A program made the position numbers and the translations under genes. From Isoetes taiwanensis (Eukaryota; Streptophyta; Lycopodiopsida; Isoetales; Isoetaceae), in contig JAJEKV010000002.1 in NCBI GenBank assembly GCA_021234155.1, positions 31,861,645-31,925,644 on the forward strand: a stretch of DNA of 64,000 nt, written 5' to 3'. The notes below the pieces were generated by a model. That model was not told where the DNA came from, did no database searches, and worked only from the letters and a program-made list of their open reading frames with translations. Positions 23,820 through 35,773 of this stretch are shown piece after piece. The first letter of the stretch is position 1. Every line of letters begins with the position of its first letter.

Positions 23820-24375
23820 TTTTCAAAAATAGTTAAGCTTAAGGTCTAATCAATTCTAGGATATTCTAGATGCTCATGGGTAAGCAAATTAGCCTAAAAA
23901 TAGAAGTTCTTTTGAAAGTTTGCAAACAATCAAAATAGAATGTTCGAATGTTCCGATGTCAGTGGTAAGCACCTCGGGCCTAAACATAGAAATTTTTTGC
24001 AAAATAGTCAAAATAGAATGCTCCAAATTCTCATGTAAGCATCTCGCCTTAAAAATAGAATTTTTTTTGAACTTTGCAAAACCTCAAAGTAGGTTGTTCG
24101 AGATAGTTCTAGAAAAATCTAGAATATTCTAGATGCTCATAAATGAACACCCCGCTTTAAAAATAGGAAGTTTTTTTGAAAATTGCAAAGAGCCAAAACA
24201 AAATGTTATACAATGTGCTACATGCCTAAGCTCATACCGAGCGCTTTTGGTCCAAAATAGAAAGTTTTTGAAATTTTGCAAACAACTAAAATAGAATGTT
24301 TTGGGATGTTCTATAATGTTGCAGATGCTCACCAGTAAGCACCTCAATCCAAGAATAAAAAGTTTTCAAAATAGA
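23820..24375 (+). repeat. Degenerate tandem array, unit about 75-110 bp
   Basis: At least six units marked by GTAAGCACCTCG-type text near 23880, 23962, 24035, 24145, 24230 and 24333. Each is followed by CTAAAAATAGAAGTTTTTTT, GAAAnTTTGCAAACA, CAAAATAGAATGTTC and TTCTAGATGCTCA. A further partial copy is at 26290-26345. No coding content. Confidence 0.75.
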
Positions 24376-25685
24376 TTTACACTTTGAAATGGTAGTAGGT
24401 GTGAGTAGGGCCTCATGGGTGATACTTTAGATACTTTAGAATTGGTTGGAGATGTTGATAGTAGGCATGATTAAACTCCCTCATAGGTGATGTTTTGGAA
24501 TTGGTAGTAGGTGCCAAAAAGCTCCTTATGGGCAATACTTGAAAATTGGTCGTAGGTGGTAGTAAGTTCCTCATAGATTGACTAATGAATGTTGAGTAAC
24601 ATGGGTGTGAATATATAGGTATTGATTAACATGCCTATAGGCGGCATGATAGTAGGTATGGGGTAGGCTCTTCATGAATGATACTTTGGAATTAGTAGTA
24701 GGTATAAGTAAGCCCTCAATAGGTGATACTTTATAATTTGTAGTAAGTGGCAGTAAGTCCCTCATAGATTGACAAATGGATATTGAGTGACATGGATACA
24801 TGTTGAGCCACATGGGTAATACTATCCTCATGTGTGATACTTTGAATTGGCGTTAGTGTGAGTTGGCTTCTCATGGATGAGACTTTAGAATTGGTAGTAG
24901 ATGTGAGTAGGCTCCTCAAAGAGGGTGATACTTTGAAATTGGTAGTAGGTGTTAGTCGAGATATGAATGTAAGCTCCACATGGTGCTACTTTGAAATTGT
25001 AGTAGATGTGAGTCATCCACATGTGTGACACTTTTTGAATTGGCAATAGGTGTGAGTCACCTTTCATGGGTGATACTTTGGAATTGGTAGTAGATGTAAT
25101 GGGTGATACTTTGGAATTGGTAGTAGGTGGTAGTAAGCTCTTCATTAATTGGCCAATGAATATTGAGTAAGATGGATAAGACCATAAGGGTGTTGGTTAA
25201 TATGCGCCTATGGGCGTATAGTAGTAGGTATGAGTATGCTCTTCATGGATGATATACCTTTGGAATTAGTAGTAAGTGTGAGTAAGTTCCCAATAGGTAA
25301 TACTTTAATTGGCGAGGGTGGCGAAGATCCCCATAGATTGACAAGTGGATGTTAATATGGATATGGATGTTGAACCACGGTGATACTTTGAAGTAGATGT
25401 GAGTCACCTCATGTGTGATACTTTGAATTGGTAAAGGGTGTAAGTCCACTTTCATGGGTGACACTTTAGAATTGGTAATACGGTGAGTAAGTTCTTTAAC
25501 AGATGATACTTTGGAATTGGTAAGTAGGTGTGAATAAGCCCTAGGTGATACTTTGGAATTAGTAGTAGGGTATATAAACCCACATGGGTGGTACTTGAAA
25601 TTGGTAATAGATGTGAGTCTTTCAAATCATGGGTGATGTTATGAAATTATAGTAGGTGTCGCTGAGCCCTCATGGGTGTTCACCG
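24376..25685 (+). repeat. Minisatellite array, unit about 45-60 bp
   Basis: About 25 copies of a unit built from GGGTGATACTTTGGAATTGG, TAGTAGGTGTGAGTA and AGCTCCTCAT. A longer insert with ATTGACTAATGAATGTTGAG and TATAGTAGTAGGTATG recurs several times, suggesting a higher-order pattern. The open frames on the minus strand (TTNSKVSPM runs) are translations of the repeat. Confidence 0.85.
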
Positions 25686-26160
25686 ACACGTGATCAATCC
25701 CAAAAATTGGCAAAAATAATGTATGTATGCATGGGCGGCATAACTCAAACGGGGGCCAAGGAAGAATATCAAGAACTAAAAAGAACAATGTACTATATGT
25801 CAACTCTCCAAACCCAAACCGAGGACGCAGGAATTATTACAAACGAAAAGGGCCCTTTTCATTGGGGATTTGGGGGGTCATTTCTAGTATTCTTATAGAG
25901 GGCTGCCCGGCATGACAAATAAATGGGCCAATTTTAACTATTCACATCATCGATCTTGATCATCTAGAAGCTTCTACTTACATGCCTTTCTAGTTCCTAG
26001 ATGATTCCATCCTCATCTTTAAAAAATCCCACAAAAACTGAAAATTGAGCCCCTACCCCATAGGGTTGAACCCTCCAACCATCCCTCCCCCCAAATGCCA
26101 ACCACTAAAGGGCTGTTATCAATCATGACATATATCGCTTTTTTAACATTCTTGAACCTA
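25686..26160. other. No gene seen
   Basis: Unassigned; overlapping plus-strand frames at 25656-25915 and a minus frame at 26019-26216 show no domain. Confidence 0.4.
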
Positions 26161-26164
26161 CACC

Positions 26165-26345
26165 TAATTGCCAAGAAATTCGGGTTTCTAGAAAGTTCTA
26201 AAACTAAATGGTTCAAGATTGTTTAGAAAATTCTAGATAGTCCTAGAACTTTCTAGAAAGTCTAGAATGGTCTAGAAAGTTCGATAGCATGGATAAGCAC
26301 CTCAATCTAAAATAGAACGCATCTAAAAATAGTAACTTCATAGTA
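26165..26345. repeat. Cluster of TTCTAGAA-like palindromes
   Basis: TTCTAGAA, TTCTAGAT, TTCTAGAAAG and GTCTAGAATGG words are spaced 10-15 bp apart between 26183 and 26285, followed by a partial unit of the array at 23.8 kb (ATAAGCACCTCAATCTAAAA). The spacing of nGAAn/nTTCn blocks resembles heat-shock elements but probably comes from the satellite unit. Confidence 0.55.
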
Positions 26346-27520
26346 TTTTTACTAAAGTTTCCACCCAACCAAAGTGCTATGCCGAAAGCAAGAAAATCAG
26401 GGCTAAGAGTAGCCTTGGGAAGGAATTCAAGGAATCACAAGGAAATATGGACCATCTCCATTGCATACTTCACAACTGATTATACTTGCCAAGCTCTATC
26501 AGATAAAAAATCAGCCAGAAGACCGAAGATTCAAGGAATCATCAATCTTAAGAACCGCGAAGTCTAAAGGTTTGAGTCCGATGTCTAAGGCGTGTAGATT
26601 CGTCCACAAGTTACTATAGCTTGTCGCCGTTGTCCTGATATTTGATTGCCTCAAACCCAATTCAGACGAATTCTTAACGTAAATCCAGATTTAAATAGTC
26701 GCTGCCTTTTTTTAAAAGGGTTGTTGCATAGTAATAATTGATACCTTTGGCCTTTTCCCATAGTATCTGTTGCTTCAAAATACCTTAAAAGCTCCTCGGC
26801 TTAATTTAGGCATCCCTTTTAAATTCGATGGGCATCACCATCTTGGCTTAACCGTTGATACTTCATTGGAATAATGTCACACAATAGGCTTTAGATAATA
26901 CTTGTGGTTTAGATTTTGATTCTTGCTTATAATCCATAAACCTTCTTTTTTTCTCATGCATGTCAGGCTTGTTTTTGAGGTTGCCCAACATCTTGGTGAG
27001 AACACAGTCAGGATCATTGATTTGGATACTTTGATGGGTTTGTTCAAGATAGAGGATTCTTAACATCGATCCTTATTAAGGAGGAGCCGGAGCATTTTTT
27101 CGGCTGCAACCTAGAGGATCTATAGGTACAGATGGGTGCAAAGGTTTCACTTTTTTAGGTTACTCCATTGTTTTCTATTTTACTATACTATGCATCCGCC
27201 CTGCACCCTTTAAGCTTCACATTTATGCTCTACCCCTTCCATTTACCATTTATTAAAACAGAGTCTTTGCTCTGGTGGGCTGCGATTTCCAGAAAGGTAT
27301 TAATTGTCATGAACCTACGCGAAAACAAGGAAAATACGTAAGAAATATGGAAAAAATATGCCAAGATCGGCAAATAATCTGATATATGAACAGGAATCAG
27401 GAGTATAATGGCCTGAAGGCAAGCAGAAATACAAGACAGATGCCTAGAAGGCTCAAGACTGGCGTTGAACCAGAATGGTTCAATAAGAAAGAGATATATG
27501 AATATTTTTAATAATATTGG
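26346..27520. other. No gene seen
   Basis: Unassigned AT-rich sequence. Frames at 26379-26567, 26863-27066 and 27230-27571 lack any domain I recognise. Confidence 0.4.
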
Positions 27521-27525
27521 AAGCT

Positions 27526-27640
27526 GCTTGGCAAAGGTGTGTGACTTGCAACTAGAAGGTTGCAAGTTCAAACCTTGTCAGCGCGCTTGGCAAAGGTGTG
27601 TGACTTGCAACTAGAAGGTTGCAAGTTCAAACCTTGTCTT
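27526..27640 (+). repeat. Tandemly duplicated tRNA-like (SINE head) sequence
   Basis: Two nearly identical copies, 60 bp apart (27526-27579 and 27586-27638). Each has TGGCAAAGGTGT (A-box-like) and, 35 nt on, GCAAGTTCAAACC (B box GTTCnAnnC), with GACTTGCAACTAGAAGGTTG between, which can pair as an anticodon-type stem. No full cloverleaf forms. A tRNA-derived SINE head is the likeliest origin. Confidence 0.6.
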
Positions 27641-27659
27641 GTGCAAGTATCCTTTTGTA

Positions 27660-28180
27660 TCTGTGTGACGACCATTTTTTGTACATACGAGTATAATGTT
27701 CGTATGATACTAATATCCCATGGTCGCCACACTAATTGAAATTCTCAATCTAGAAAATCTTATATTGTAATTGAGATTTTATTTAAACATAGGTGGCATT
27801 TGGAGAAAATTGTCCTCGACAAGCAAGTAGCCTGGACGAGCAAGATGAGTGCAATACTAGCATATTGATATTATAGGTATCATGGTATATTTCTTCTGGC
27901 TTGTCTATGGAGCCCCTTTTGCGTTATGCTCTAGATTGATATGTCAACATGTTTCCTTTGCATTCAAAGCTTATTGTGGCTAGATAATTTTCTAGGTTTT
28001 CATGCTTAACCATTTGTCAGAAAGATAACACCAGGGGTATTGTATGGTTATAGACTTTGGCTACTGTATAGTTAAAGCACAACATTCAGTGGAAGAAAAT
28101 GCGATCTTGATAGGCTTTTGAGATTTGCAAAACTTGCTCGCATAGCCGCTCCCCCAAGCTCCACCATATCACTAGCAGAT
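27660..28180. other. No gene seen
   Basis: Unassigned sequence upstream of the rRNA fragment. Confidence 0.4.
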
Positions 28181-28297
28181 GGAGGTTTGAGGCAATAACG
28201 AGTCTGTGATGCCCTTAGATGTTCTGGGCCACACATATGCTACACTGATGAATTCAAGGAGTGCATGCCCTGGGCTGATAGGCTCGAGCAGTCTTCC
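28181..28297 (+). pseudogene. 18S rRNA fragment (decayed, about 115 bp)
   Basis: GAGGTTTGAGGCAATAACGA, GTCTGTGATGCCCTTAGATG, TTCTGGGCC, GCTACACTGAT, ATTCAAGGAGT and GGCTGATAGGCTCG follow the order of the conserved 3' part of plant nuclear 18S rRNA. In the known plant sequence the segment between TTCTGGGCC and GCTACACTGA is rich in CG dinucleotides; here they read CA or TG, as expected from decay of methylated CpG. No adjoining 18S sequence is seen on either side, so this is an isolated fragment. Confidence 0.85.
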
Positions 28298-28299
28298 TT

Positions 28300-30415
28300 T
28301 TTTTTAGATCATGCAAAGCTCCTGAAATACATTTTAGGATTTCTTACTTACTACACTTTCACAGAAGATAGAAAAAAATAGGTTTGTTGTGGTAACACAA
28401 AGAGTAGAGCAGCAAACTCGATTTAGCCATTTGGATTAGATTTTCCATCATCTTCGCTCTAATTCTTCCTTTAGCTGCATGACAGATCTGTATTTAGAGT
28501 TTCTTCCCCCTTTGGATATGCATTTGACCAAACTAATGGCCAACTGGTATGCAATGGAAATGCATATCCTCATAGCTTCAAACAAGCTTAAACTTTAAGA
28601 AAATCGAAGAGGATACTATAATGAGCTACAAAGTTAACACAAAAAGTTAGTTCCTCATCGTGGACTCATTTCGTTTTGCCTTTTAGACTTGTTGAAAGCC
28701 TTTAGGAGTTGAATTTCTATGGAATATATGCAACAATCGAAAAGAATCAGAGTTCATGGTCGAAGTCTGCCCCCGACATCTCTTTATTTTTATTGAAGAT
28801 CCCGAGATGCATGCTTGTGAGATGATGTTGACTTCTACTCTCCTTTCCTTGTATTTTGCTTGCTCAAGAATCACACTCAAGAAAACCAAATGGTTGATGG
28901 AGTTTTGTAAGATTCATGCTTATCTATATATAATAATAATGGCGCTTTTATGATAGTTTGTGCGCGGCCTTGACCTTTCATTTGTTTTTTTCATAACTTT
29001 CATTCTCGGGCCGCTTAATAGTTAGTTATTATTTTACCCGAAATGACCGCGGAACAATTTTGCGCGGATTTTCTTGGATTTACGCTTTTTGTCACCGGTG
29101 GAGCTTTTTTATTGTTAATGGCTTTAATGGCTTTGAGATCAAGAGGGCCATTGCTTTCTATCGCCGAGAAATATCTATGGCATTCTTATCTATATGGATC
29201 CCTCAGATGCAAGAACATGCTTATTTGCCCCTGGCCCTAAATTTCATTGAAATGACAATTTTTTCTCAAAGCAGATTCAAGAGATGATAAGAATCTTTTC
29301 AGAAGTTGTGCCTGGCCATGGCAAGTTTTTCGCGTGCAAAAATATGGCTCTTCAAAATACTCATGAGGCAATTTGTATATCGACAAACGACAAAATAAGA
29401 AGTCGTACAATTCAATCAACTAAACGTAGGGCAAATCAAACGATGGCTAGGTAAAGCACATCGCTTTATAGCTCCTAAGAAGATCCCCGCGTAATTACTG
29501 AAGGTAATTCGTGACTCCGCTTGCAATTTTGTATATTGAGTGCGCCGATTCATTTAGAGCTTTCAAAAAAGAATGCGATTCATGTTTTCAGATATGCTTA
29601 CTTTCTCAGCGCTTTTGGGACCCCGCCAAGAGGGAATGTTGGCACGTGAGCAAGTCTAAGGCTATTCTAGAAGGCCCGGTGAAGAGAACACAGTGATTGG
29701 TCGGCATACAAACGAGAAAAGCAAAAGGTTGCTAAGATTTCATGTTGATATGTCGATTTGATTCAATAGCACAATTTTGGGATCCTAGAAGATGGCTTAC
29801 CACCAAATCTTGATCCTATTAGACAACTTGATACAGTGAAAGAAATGGTTATCTTACCTGCACTTCTTAAGAAAATGCAGAAAGTGGCATTTTCCTTTAT
29901 GCATATGTTGATCTTTTTCTTTTATTTCATGTTATTTGTAAAATCATGAAAGCAACACATAAGTCAAATGATAATTGCAATTAGAATCAATGCTAATAAT
30001 GAGAAATGCTGGATATTGTTTATTAATAAAACAGCTCCGTATCATTTAGAGGCTAGATGGCCTTGGATAAGAATCAACATAGATTATAAAGGTAAGTCAA
30101 GCACTGAGATATGCTGGAAGCATCCTGAACCCTTATGGCATCAATAAAGGCATTTTAAACTAAAGTTTAGCTCCATTGGTTGGTGCTGAAAACACATTCA
30201 AGTGGTATAAATCCCCATCAAATCAATAGATTGTCGTTTTGCAAGTTTAATCATGCTCGCACTTATAAGACTTTATATTGCCGATTGTAGTATTGCCAAA
30301 TATTTGATCAAGAACATGTTGTCAATATTTATTTCAAAAAAATTTTTCATAATATACCCTATTATTTGTATGAATCTCTCGAACTAAGAAGCTTGCCCCG
30401 ACAACGATTTCCATC
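28300..30415. other. No gene seen
   Basis: About 2.1 kb unassigned. A segment at 29040-29290 is open in two frames on the plus strand with hydrophobic text (FVTGGAFLLLMALMALRS) but no recognisable family. Confidence 0.4.
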
Positions 30416-30420
30416 CTTGG

Positions 30421-31205
30421 TTGAATGCGCCCGCTCTTTCGATTGATAGTATTAATAGGCGAGACTACATCATAGTGTGCTGTCATGGAATGCTATGCTA
30501 TCAGGGTGCAGATAACATGGAGGGTGAATTAGCTATGCAAATGTTTGTCTCTATGCAAGATGAAGGTTTCGTGCCAAATGCTCGAACATATGTTGTTGCC
30601 CCGAAGCATGCAATCGCTTTGTGTAGGAAATGAGAAGTGTAAAGAAGGTGAAGGGAAGCTTCGATGAGTCAAACATTTTGTGGCAAGCAGCCTAGTGGAT
30701 AAGTATGCCAAATGTGGGAACATGCCACGGCTCATCGTGTTTTTGATAGGATGCCATATCATAATATAGTGTCCCGGAGTGCAATGATTTTTGATATGCA
30801 GAGAATGGGCAAAGGTATATTGGCACTACAAATATTTGAATGCATGCGTGAAGAAGGAATCACGCCAAATGTTCAAACTTATGTTGCAAAAGAATAAAGG
30901 CATATGCTAATTTCCGCAACAAGACAAATTGATATGAACTTTGGGAAAACAGAGATTCTCGCAGAAGGGGAAAACAGAGATTATGCAGAAGGGAAAAAAA
31001 CAGAGATCTCCGCAGAAGGGAAAAAGAGATTCTGCAGAGGATGGTCATGAATCGACATGCTGGTGGCAACAACCTTGGTTGATATGTATGCCAAATGTGG
31101 CAACATGATAGGTGCTTGTAGGGTCTTTGACAAGATGATGTATCGGGACACTGCGGTCGTGGAGTGCTATAATATTTGGGTATGCCGAGAGTGGTGAGAG
31201 CCATA
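30421..31205 (+). pseudogene. PLS-type pentatricopeptide repeat (PPR) pseudogene
   Basis: PPR proteins bind organelle RNA, and PLS-type ones usually direct RNA editing. Conserved repeat text, in several frames: MQMFVSMQDEGFVPNARTYV (about 30533-30592), SLVDKYAKCGNM (near 30690), AHRVFDRMPYHNIVS (near 30720-30766), GILALQIFECMREEGITPN (near 30814-30870), then after a break TLVDMYAKCGNMIGACRVFD (near 31072-31130). At least three repeats of the normal 31-36 residue register are present. Frameshifts, stops and an inserted minisatellite (30945-31045) destroy it; no start, E or DYW domain is seen. Its style matches the expanded PPR families of non-angiosperm plants. Confidence 0.85.
30945..31045 (+). 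repeat. Minisatellite inside the PPR pseudogene, unit about 24 bp
   Basis: Four imperfect copies of GGGAAAACAGAGATTCTCGC / AGAAGGGGAAAACAGAGATT. Similar words (GGGAAAAACAGAGGATCAAC) form another short array at 54770-54890. Confidence 0.75.
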
Positions 31206-31209
31206 TCCA

Positions 31210-33915
31210 GAATAAGCAATCATCAAATTTCAGATGGAACCGCTATGAAACTTGTCAAAGCATGGGCACATTATCACAAGAAAACCAAGCATCCACCAAA
31301 CATAATGCAAAAAGTATATGTTCTTCCATCTTCGTAATCATGTCCAACTCAAAAACCGCCTCCGCCATCATATATGCATATCCAAGTATCCAAAGACACA
31401 AAGAGCAATGAAGTAGATGGTGAACTTGTGACGATGTCCTTTGAATTCTCCAAGGCCAAGCTAGAAAGGTGAAGCGTAAACAAAGTATCAAGAACGCTAA
31501 CTTCAAAGACATTCCAAACCTTGTTTTCTTATATGGTGTAGCATCAATGCAAATGATTGTTCCAACCTCAAGAAAGCACTAGACTTATTGTTCCCTCGAA
31601 ATTGCAGAGAAAGACTCCCATCTCTTTCCCTTTAACTACTTTGGCCATGATTGTTGCCAAAACTATAGTTTGTAAAGAAACAAATTAATCATTTGATGTT
31701 CCAAACTATTGGCTTTCCATTTTCCTTTTGTGTTTTGCAGGATATTGGGAAGGATTTGGAACAAGTCATTTTAAGCTTATGCTTGTGCTCATTTGCAATA
31801 AAATGCATAGGTCATGTTTAACTTGGGACATGTATGAGCATGGGCTTAGTCTCGCCAGAGATTATCATTTAGCCAATCGGATGATGAAGTTGTTGAGACA
31901 GACACAGCCTACCGTGAGTGCCGGCCTGAGCTCTAATGGGTCTTTGGCTTCATCAAGATTATCATTAAAATAGTTCTTTGGTAACTATACTCCGCCTTTA
32001 CATTATGATTTAAGTCTTTGAACGTAAACGCTTATTGATATGCTTTCTAAGTGGACATTAAAGAACAAAAGAAGTCTGGTTATAAAAACATTTTCAATAT
32101 CCATTGTTCACACCGAGTATCCGCTACTCACGCTTTAAGTCTAAAATATACACGATATGTTGATTTTTGACCATACAAATCTATTAGTGAAATCCAATTG
32201 TAGCAATTTGAGGGTTCAATGGGGGGGCAAGATTTTGATGGGTCTTCCATAGTTTATCGCTGATGGTCTAAGAGGTCTTGCTATGGAACATTTCAAGTAA
32301 TCGTGAACAAGCAACACCGATTGAGCTGGTTTTCCTTGATAGTTTTGTTGTGCAATGTTGGTGTATCTAGATTTTAGTGTAAAGTTAATTGCCAAGAAAG
32401 AAATTTATCCTTGTTACACAACACGCCTAAACTTGATGTCGAATTTGTTTTACCTCAGCCCTACACCATTAATTCAAAACCATTAATTCAAATTTGGCAT
32501 TGTGCCCTACAAATCAGCTTATATTAAAGACTTAATTACAAATCCATTAGATATTCTATACCTTTGTGTAGGAGCAATGCTCCAAGGAGCTCTTTTGAGG
32601 CATTGCACTCGCTTCAAAGAGTCTCGAGCTATGCATATTGGCATTTAGATTAGTGCTACTCTGCCACATCACCTATACTCAATCAAATAAAAAAATATAT
32701 ATCTAGAGCATTGTTTTGTGGATTTGGATCGACTTACATATTTTGAGGCCTGTCTCATGTTCACATTGCAAAGTCATCATGTAGCCTTCATTTTGGGCTA
32801 TCACCGACCTTCGTGATGTCGAAGGAGATATGGAAGATATAGCATTGAGAAAATTTGGTGTGACGATATTCTGTGTTGCCGAGGGGCCCCTAAAATGCAA
32901 ACCCTCGGTGTGTAATAGGCATATTTCGAGTTTCGAGTATATGTCAGTATATACCGAAAAATTCTTTGTGATTGGCCTAAACATGTTGTTGCAGGTAATT
33001 TGCTTGTGCAAGAGCATTTGTGCTTCTGGGCAACTTGATCAAATTTTGAAGGACGGGAAGACTCAAAGCTAAGCATGTGTCGATGACGTTTGGACCAAGG
33101 GGGTTTACATAGTTTTAGCCATATGAACATGGTGCATGACACGGAGGGGGTTTTTTTTTGGCTTGAACTAGACATATATATGTCCTTATATGCATCAGAG
33201 TTTTTCTATAATTGTCTGATCCCCATAACATGGATTTCTAATTGGATTCCGAACTTGAATTTGTCACAACTCTCATCCACAAGTCCATTGATATGGAGCC
33301 AATGGGGAAATCTTTTCTCATTTTCACCCTATACATTCTAAAAGTTATATTTATTTCGAAGGTGAGAACGAATTGCATGGGTATTACATGGTCTATATAA
33401 TATTTCGTATATATTTTTGGTTGGTGTTAGTCATAAATATGCCTACAAGTGTATGGCAATGCGGTCTTCCTTCAAACTTCTTATCATGTCTTCTTGCATC
33501 TTATTTTCCATGTCTTAGTACAGAGTAGCACAAACAAAAATTTCTCAAGATTCCACCATTAATATTCGCCCACATTTAACACAACCCTTCTCACTATTCA
33601 ACACAAGCCTTCTCAAGTAAAATATATCCACCATTTTTTATTATTTTTTAAATTATACCTCGATTTAATATTTCCAAAGAACGCTGGGCACCTTTTCTAG
33701 TAGGACAATAAGATGAGTTTGTGACCAAAGATGGAAAAAGCTACTGCAGAGATGGTGGCACATTAGGACACGAAACAAGAAACAAATATAAGGCATTCTA
33801 AAACAAAAACACTTGATGATCCTTTTTCGCTATTGTGTTATTCTAAAAGCAAAGGCATTTGGCATTTGTTTTGGTATAAGAGCCCTGGGATTCAGAGAAG
33901 TAACAAGAGACCATC
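31210..33915. other. No gene supported
   Basis: About 2.7 kb. A plus frame at 31728-31973 begins after a plausible intron acceptor (TTGTGTTTTGCAG at 31728-31740) and reads LARDYHLANRMMKLLRQTQP near its end; it may be an exon relic but I cannot name it. Overlapping frames at 32.7-33.2 kb on both strands show no domain. Confidence 0.4.
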
Positions 33916-33916
33916 T

Positions 33917-34330
33917 ATTTGCAAGTTATTCGCTGATCTAAACTATAGATAGTAATCCTCGCTTGCCAGGAGTATGCTCGCACAAGTTTTGTATACTATT
34001 AACAAGGTTTGTGAGATACTATAACGCTTGAGGCAATGTAATAAATGGTGTTGATTTCATATATGCAGTTTTGTATATTTGCAAGTTATTCCTCGATCTA
34101 GATCGTAGATAGCAATCCTCGTTTGTGGAGTATGCTCGTACAAATTTTGGTACACTGTATGAGGTTTGTGAAATACTATAAGGTTTGAGGCAATGTATTA
34201 AATGGTGTTGATTTCATACATGTATTATACAGTCTTTGCGAGTACAAAAAGAGCTCTCACTATCCTACATCACATCCTGTGTGAATATGCATCCAAATCA
34301 AAGGGGGTTTCAAGGAGATTCTAATTTTTG
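33917..34330 (+). mobile_element. MITE-related copy with tandemly duplicated core
   Basis: A core unit of about 165 bp occurs twice in tandem (from about 33917 and 34078): TTTGCAAGTTATTC, GTATGCTCGCACAAGTTTTG, ACTATAA.G.TTGAGGCAATG and AATGGTGTTGATTTCATA. It is followed by GTGTGAATATGCATCC and AAAGGGGGTTTCAAGG, the right terminal inverted repeat of the MITE at 57.4-57.75 kb. The left terminus is not recognisable, so the copy is incomplete. Confidence 0.7.
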
Positions 34331-35765
34331 AAACATGAATAAATGCTTACATACTATTATCAGTGTAGGATTTAGCATACAAAAAGAGAATAGCGCAGAA
34401 TAAAAGGCTATCTAGATTTTTGGGTTAAAGTATTAAAATGGTTTTAACAATTAGTGTATTTTTGGGTTTGAACAAATACATGTTCCATTGATACTATCAT
34501 CAAAAAAGACTTATTTGTTGGAACAAACCTAAAATGGTAAAGTCAAATTATCTTAACCACTTCTTGCAAGCATTTAACAATAATTTAGCCATCAAGTGGA
34601 TTTCCACACTTCATATATCATCTCTCTCTCTCATAACCATGTGATCGATAGCCCCGCTTTTCACAAGACCGATACGGGGCTAACACTTTTTAGGTGCATA
34701 AGATCTCTATCCAGCATCATCATTTGGACCTTCATATATGGGATGACGTCCAATGTGGTAAAGTACCAATCAATTGGGTTTATCTCATTACACAATCCCA
34801 TGAGACGTATTCTCTAGACAAAATCAAGGAGCATCTCATAAATGTAGCCAATGAGTATAGGTAATATATTTCATGCCCCCATGAACTCTCATCACTGGTG
34901 ATGTTGAAAAAACTCTCTGCTTCCACCAAGGATATCGCATTGTTTCGTCTTGTAGCGTATAATGGCTCTTCAACATGGGCATTCTCTCTTTGCAAAAAAC
35001 AAGAACGTAGGGCCTTGTCCCAATCACCAATACCCACACACACATAAGAGATTCATCAAAATAGAGTTTCACCCATTCACAATTGAGCTTTGTCTATGTC
35101 CAAACTGGAGCGAACATGAAGAGATAAACCAAGAAGTACAACAAAGTTTAAATAAAATGCACTTATTTGCTCCAAAAAGATTCCCTAAAATTCCCTCAAA
35201 CAAGTCCATTTTCGCGGTCTGTGCGTGACAAGTGTGACAATTTTGACATTTTAGGTGGCCTTTTTGAGGGGGTAATTGAACTTAGATGCCATGGAAAAAT
35301 GTTCATTACCACGTTTAAGCCCCCTAATTTGGTTCAAAAAATTTCAAGGACTCCAAAAACTAGACATTGAAGAAAACAGCAAGTGCACTGGACCAACAAG
35401 TCAGTCAAAAATTGCAACATGTATTGACTTTGCTCGAGCCCTGAAGCTTTAACCTAATTACATATATGCCTTATTAGACAAACTTATATTTTGCAATAAT
35501 TCGGGATGCATCTCTCGTTCAGACCATGATCACCAGAGCTATTCGTGTCCTCTGCCCCACCATCAAAAGGGATGTTCCTCTGCACTGTCTACTAATGAAA
35601 CTTCATCCTCATCTGTAACAACTTTTTTGGCAGTTTCACCCAACACAGATGTTGTCATTTGAGCCCTAAAATGTGTTTCTGACTCGCCAAATGATGGTCA
35701 GGTAACCATACAATATGGCTTCATGTTTTTTAGATTTAGTTCATAGGCTTTGATTTTTCCCACAT
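34331..35765. other. No gene supported
   Basis: Unassigned. Minus-strand frames at 34780-35072 overlap in two phases (YATRRNNAISLVEAE in one); they may be a transposon relic but I recognise no domain. Confidence 0.35.
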
Positions 35766-35773
35766 TATTGGAC

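Noticed and set aside
24571-25464. Minus-strand frames rich in TTNSKVSPM
   Set aside because: These are readings of the 45-60 bp minisatellite, not genes.
24571-25685. CRISPR array
   Set aside because: Units are continuous and degenerate with no unique spacers, and the DNA is eukaryotic.
27526-27640. Functional tRNA gene
   Set aside because: The A and B boxes are present but no acceptor stem or full cloverleaf forms, and the unit is duplicated.
29043-29287. Two overlapping hydrophobic plus-strand frames
   Set aside because: No domain recognised and both phases are open, which suggests compositional bias.
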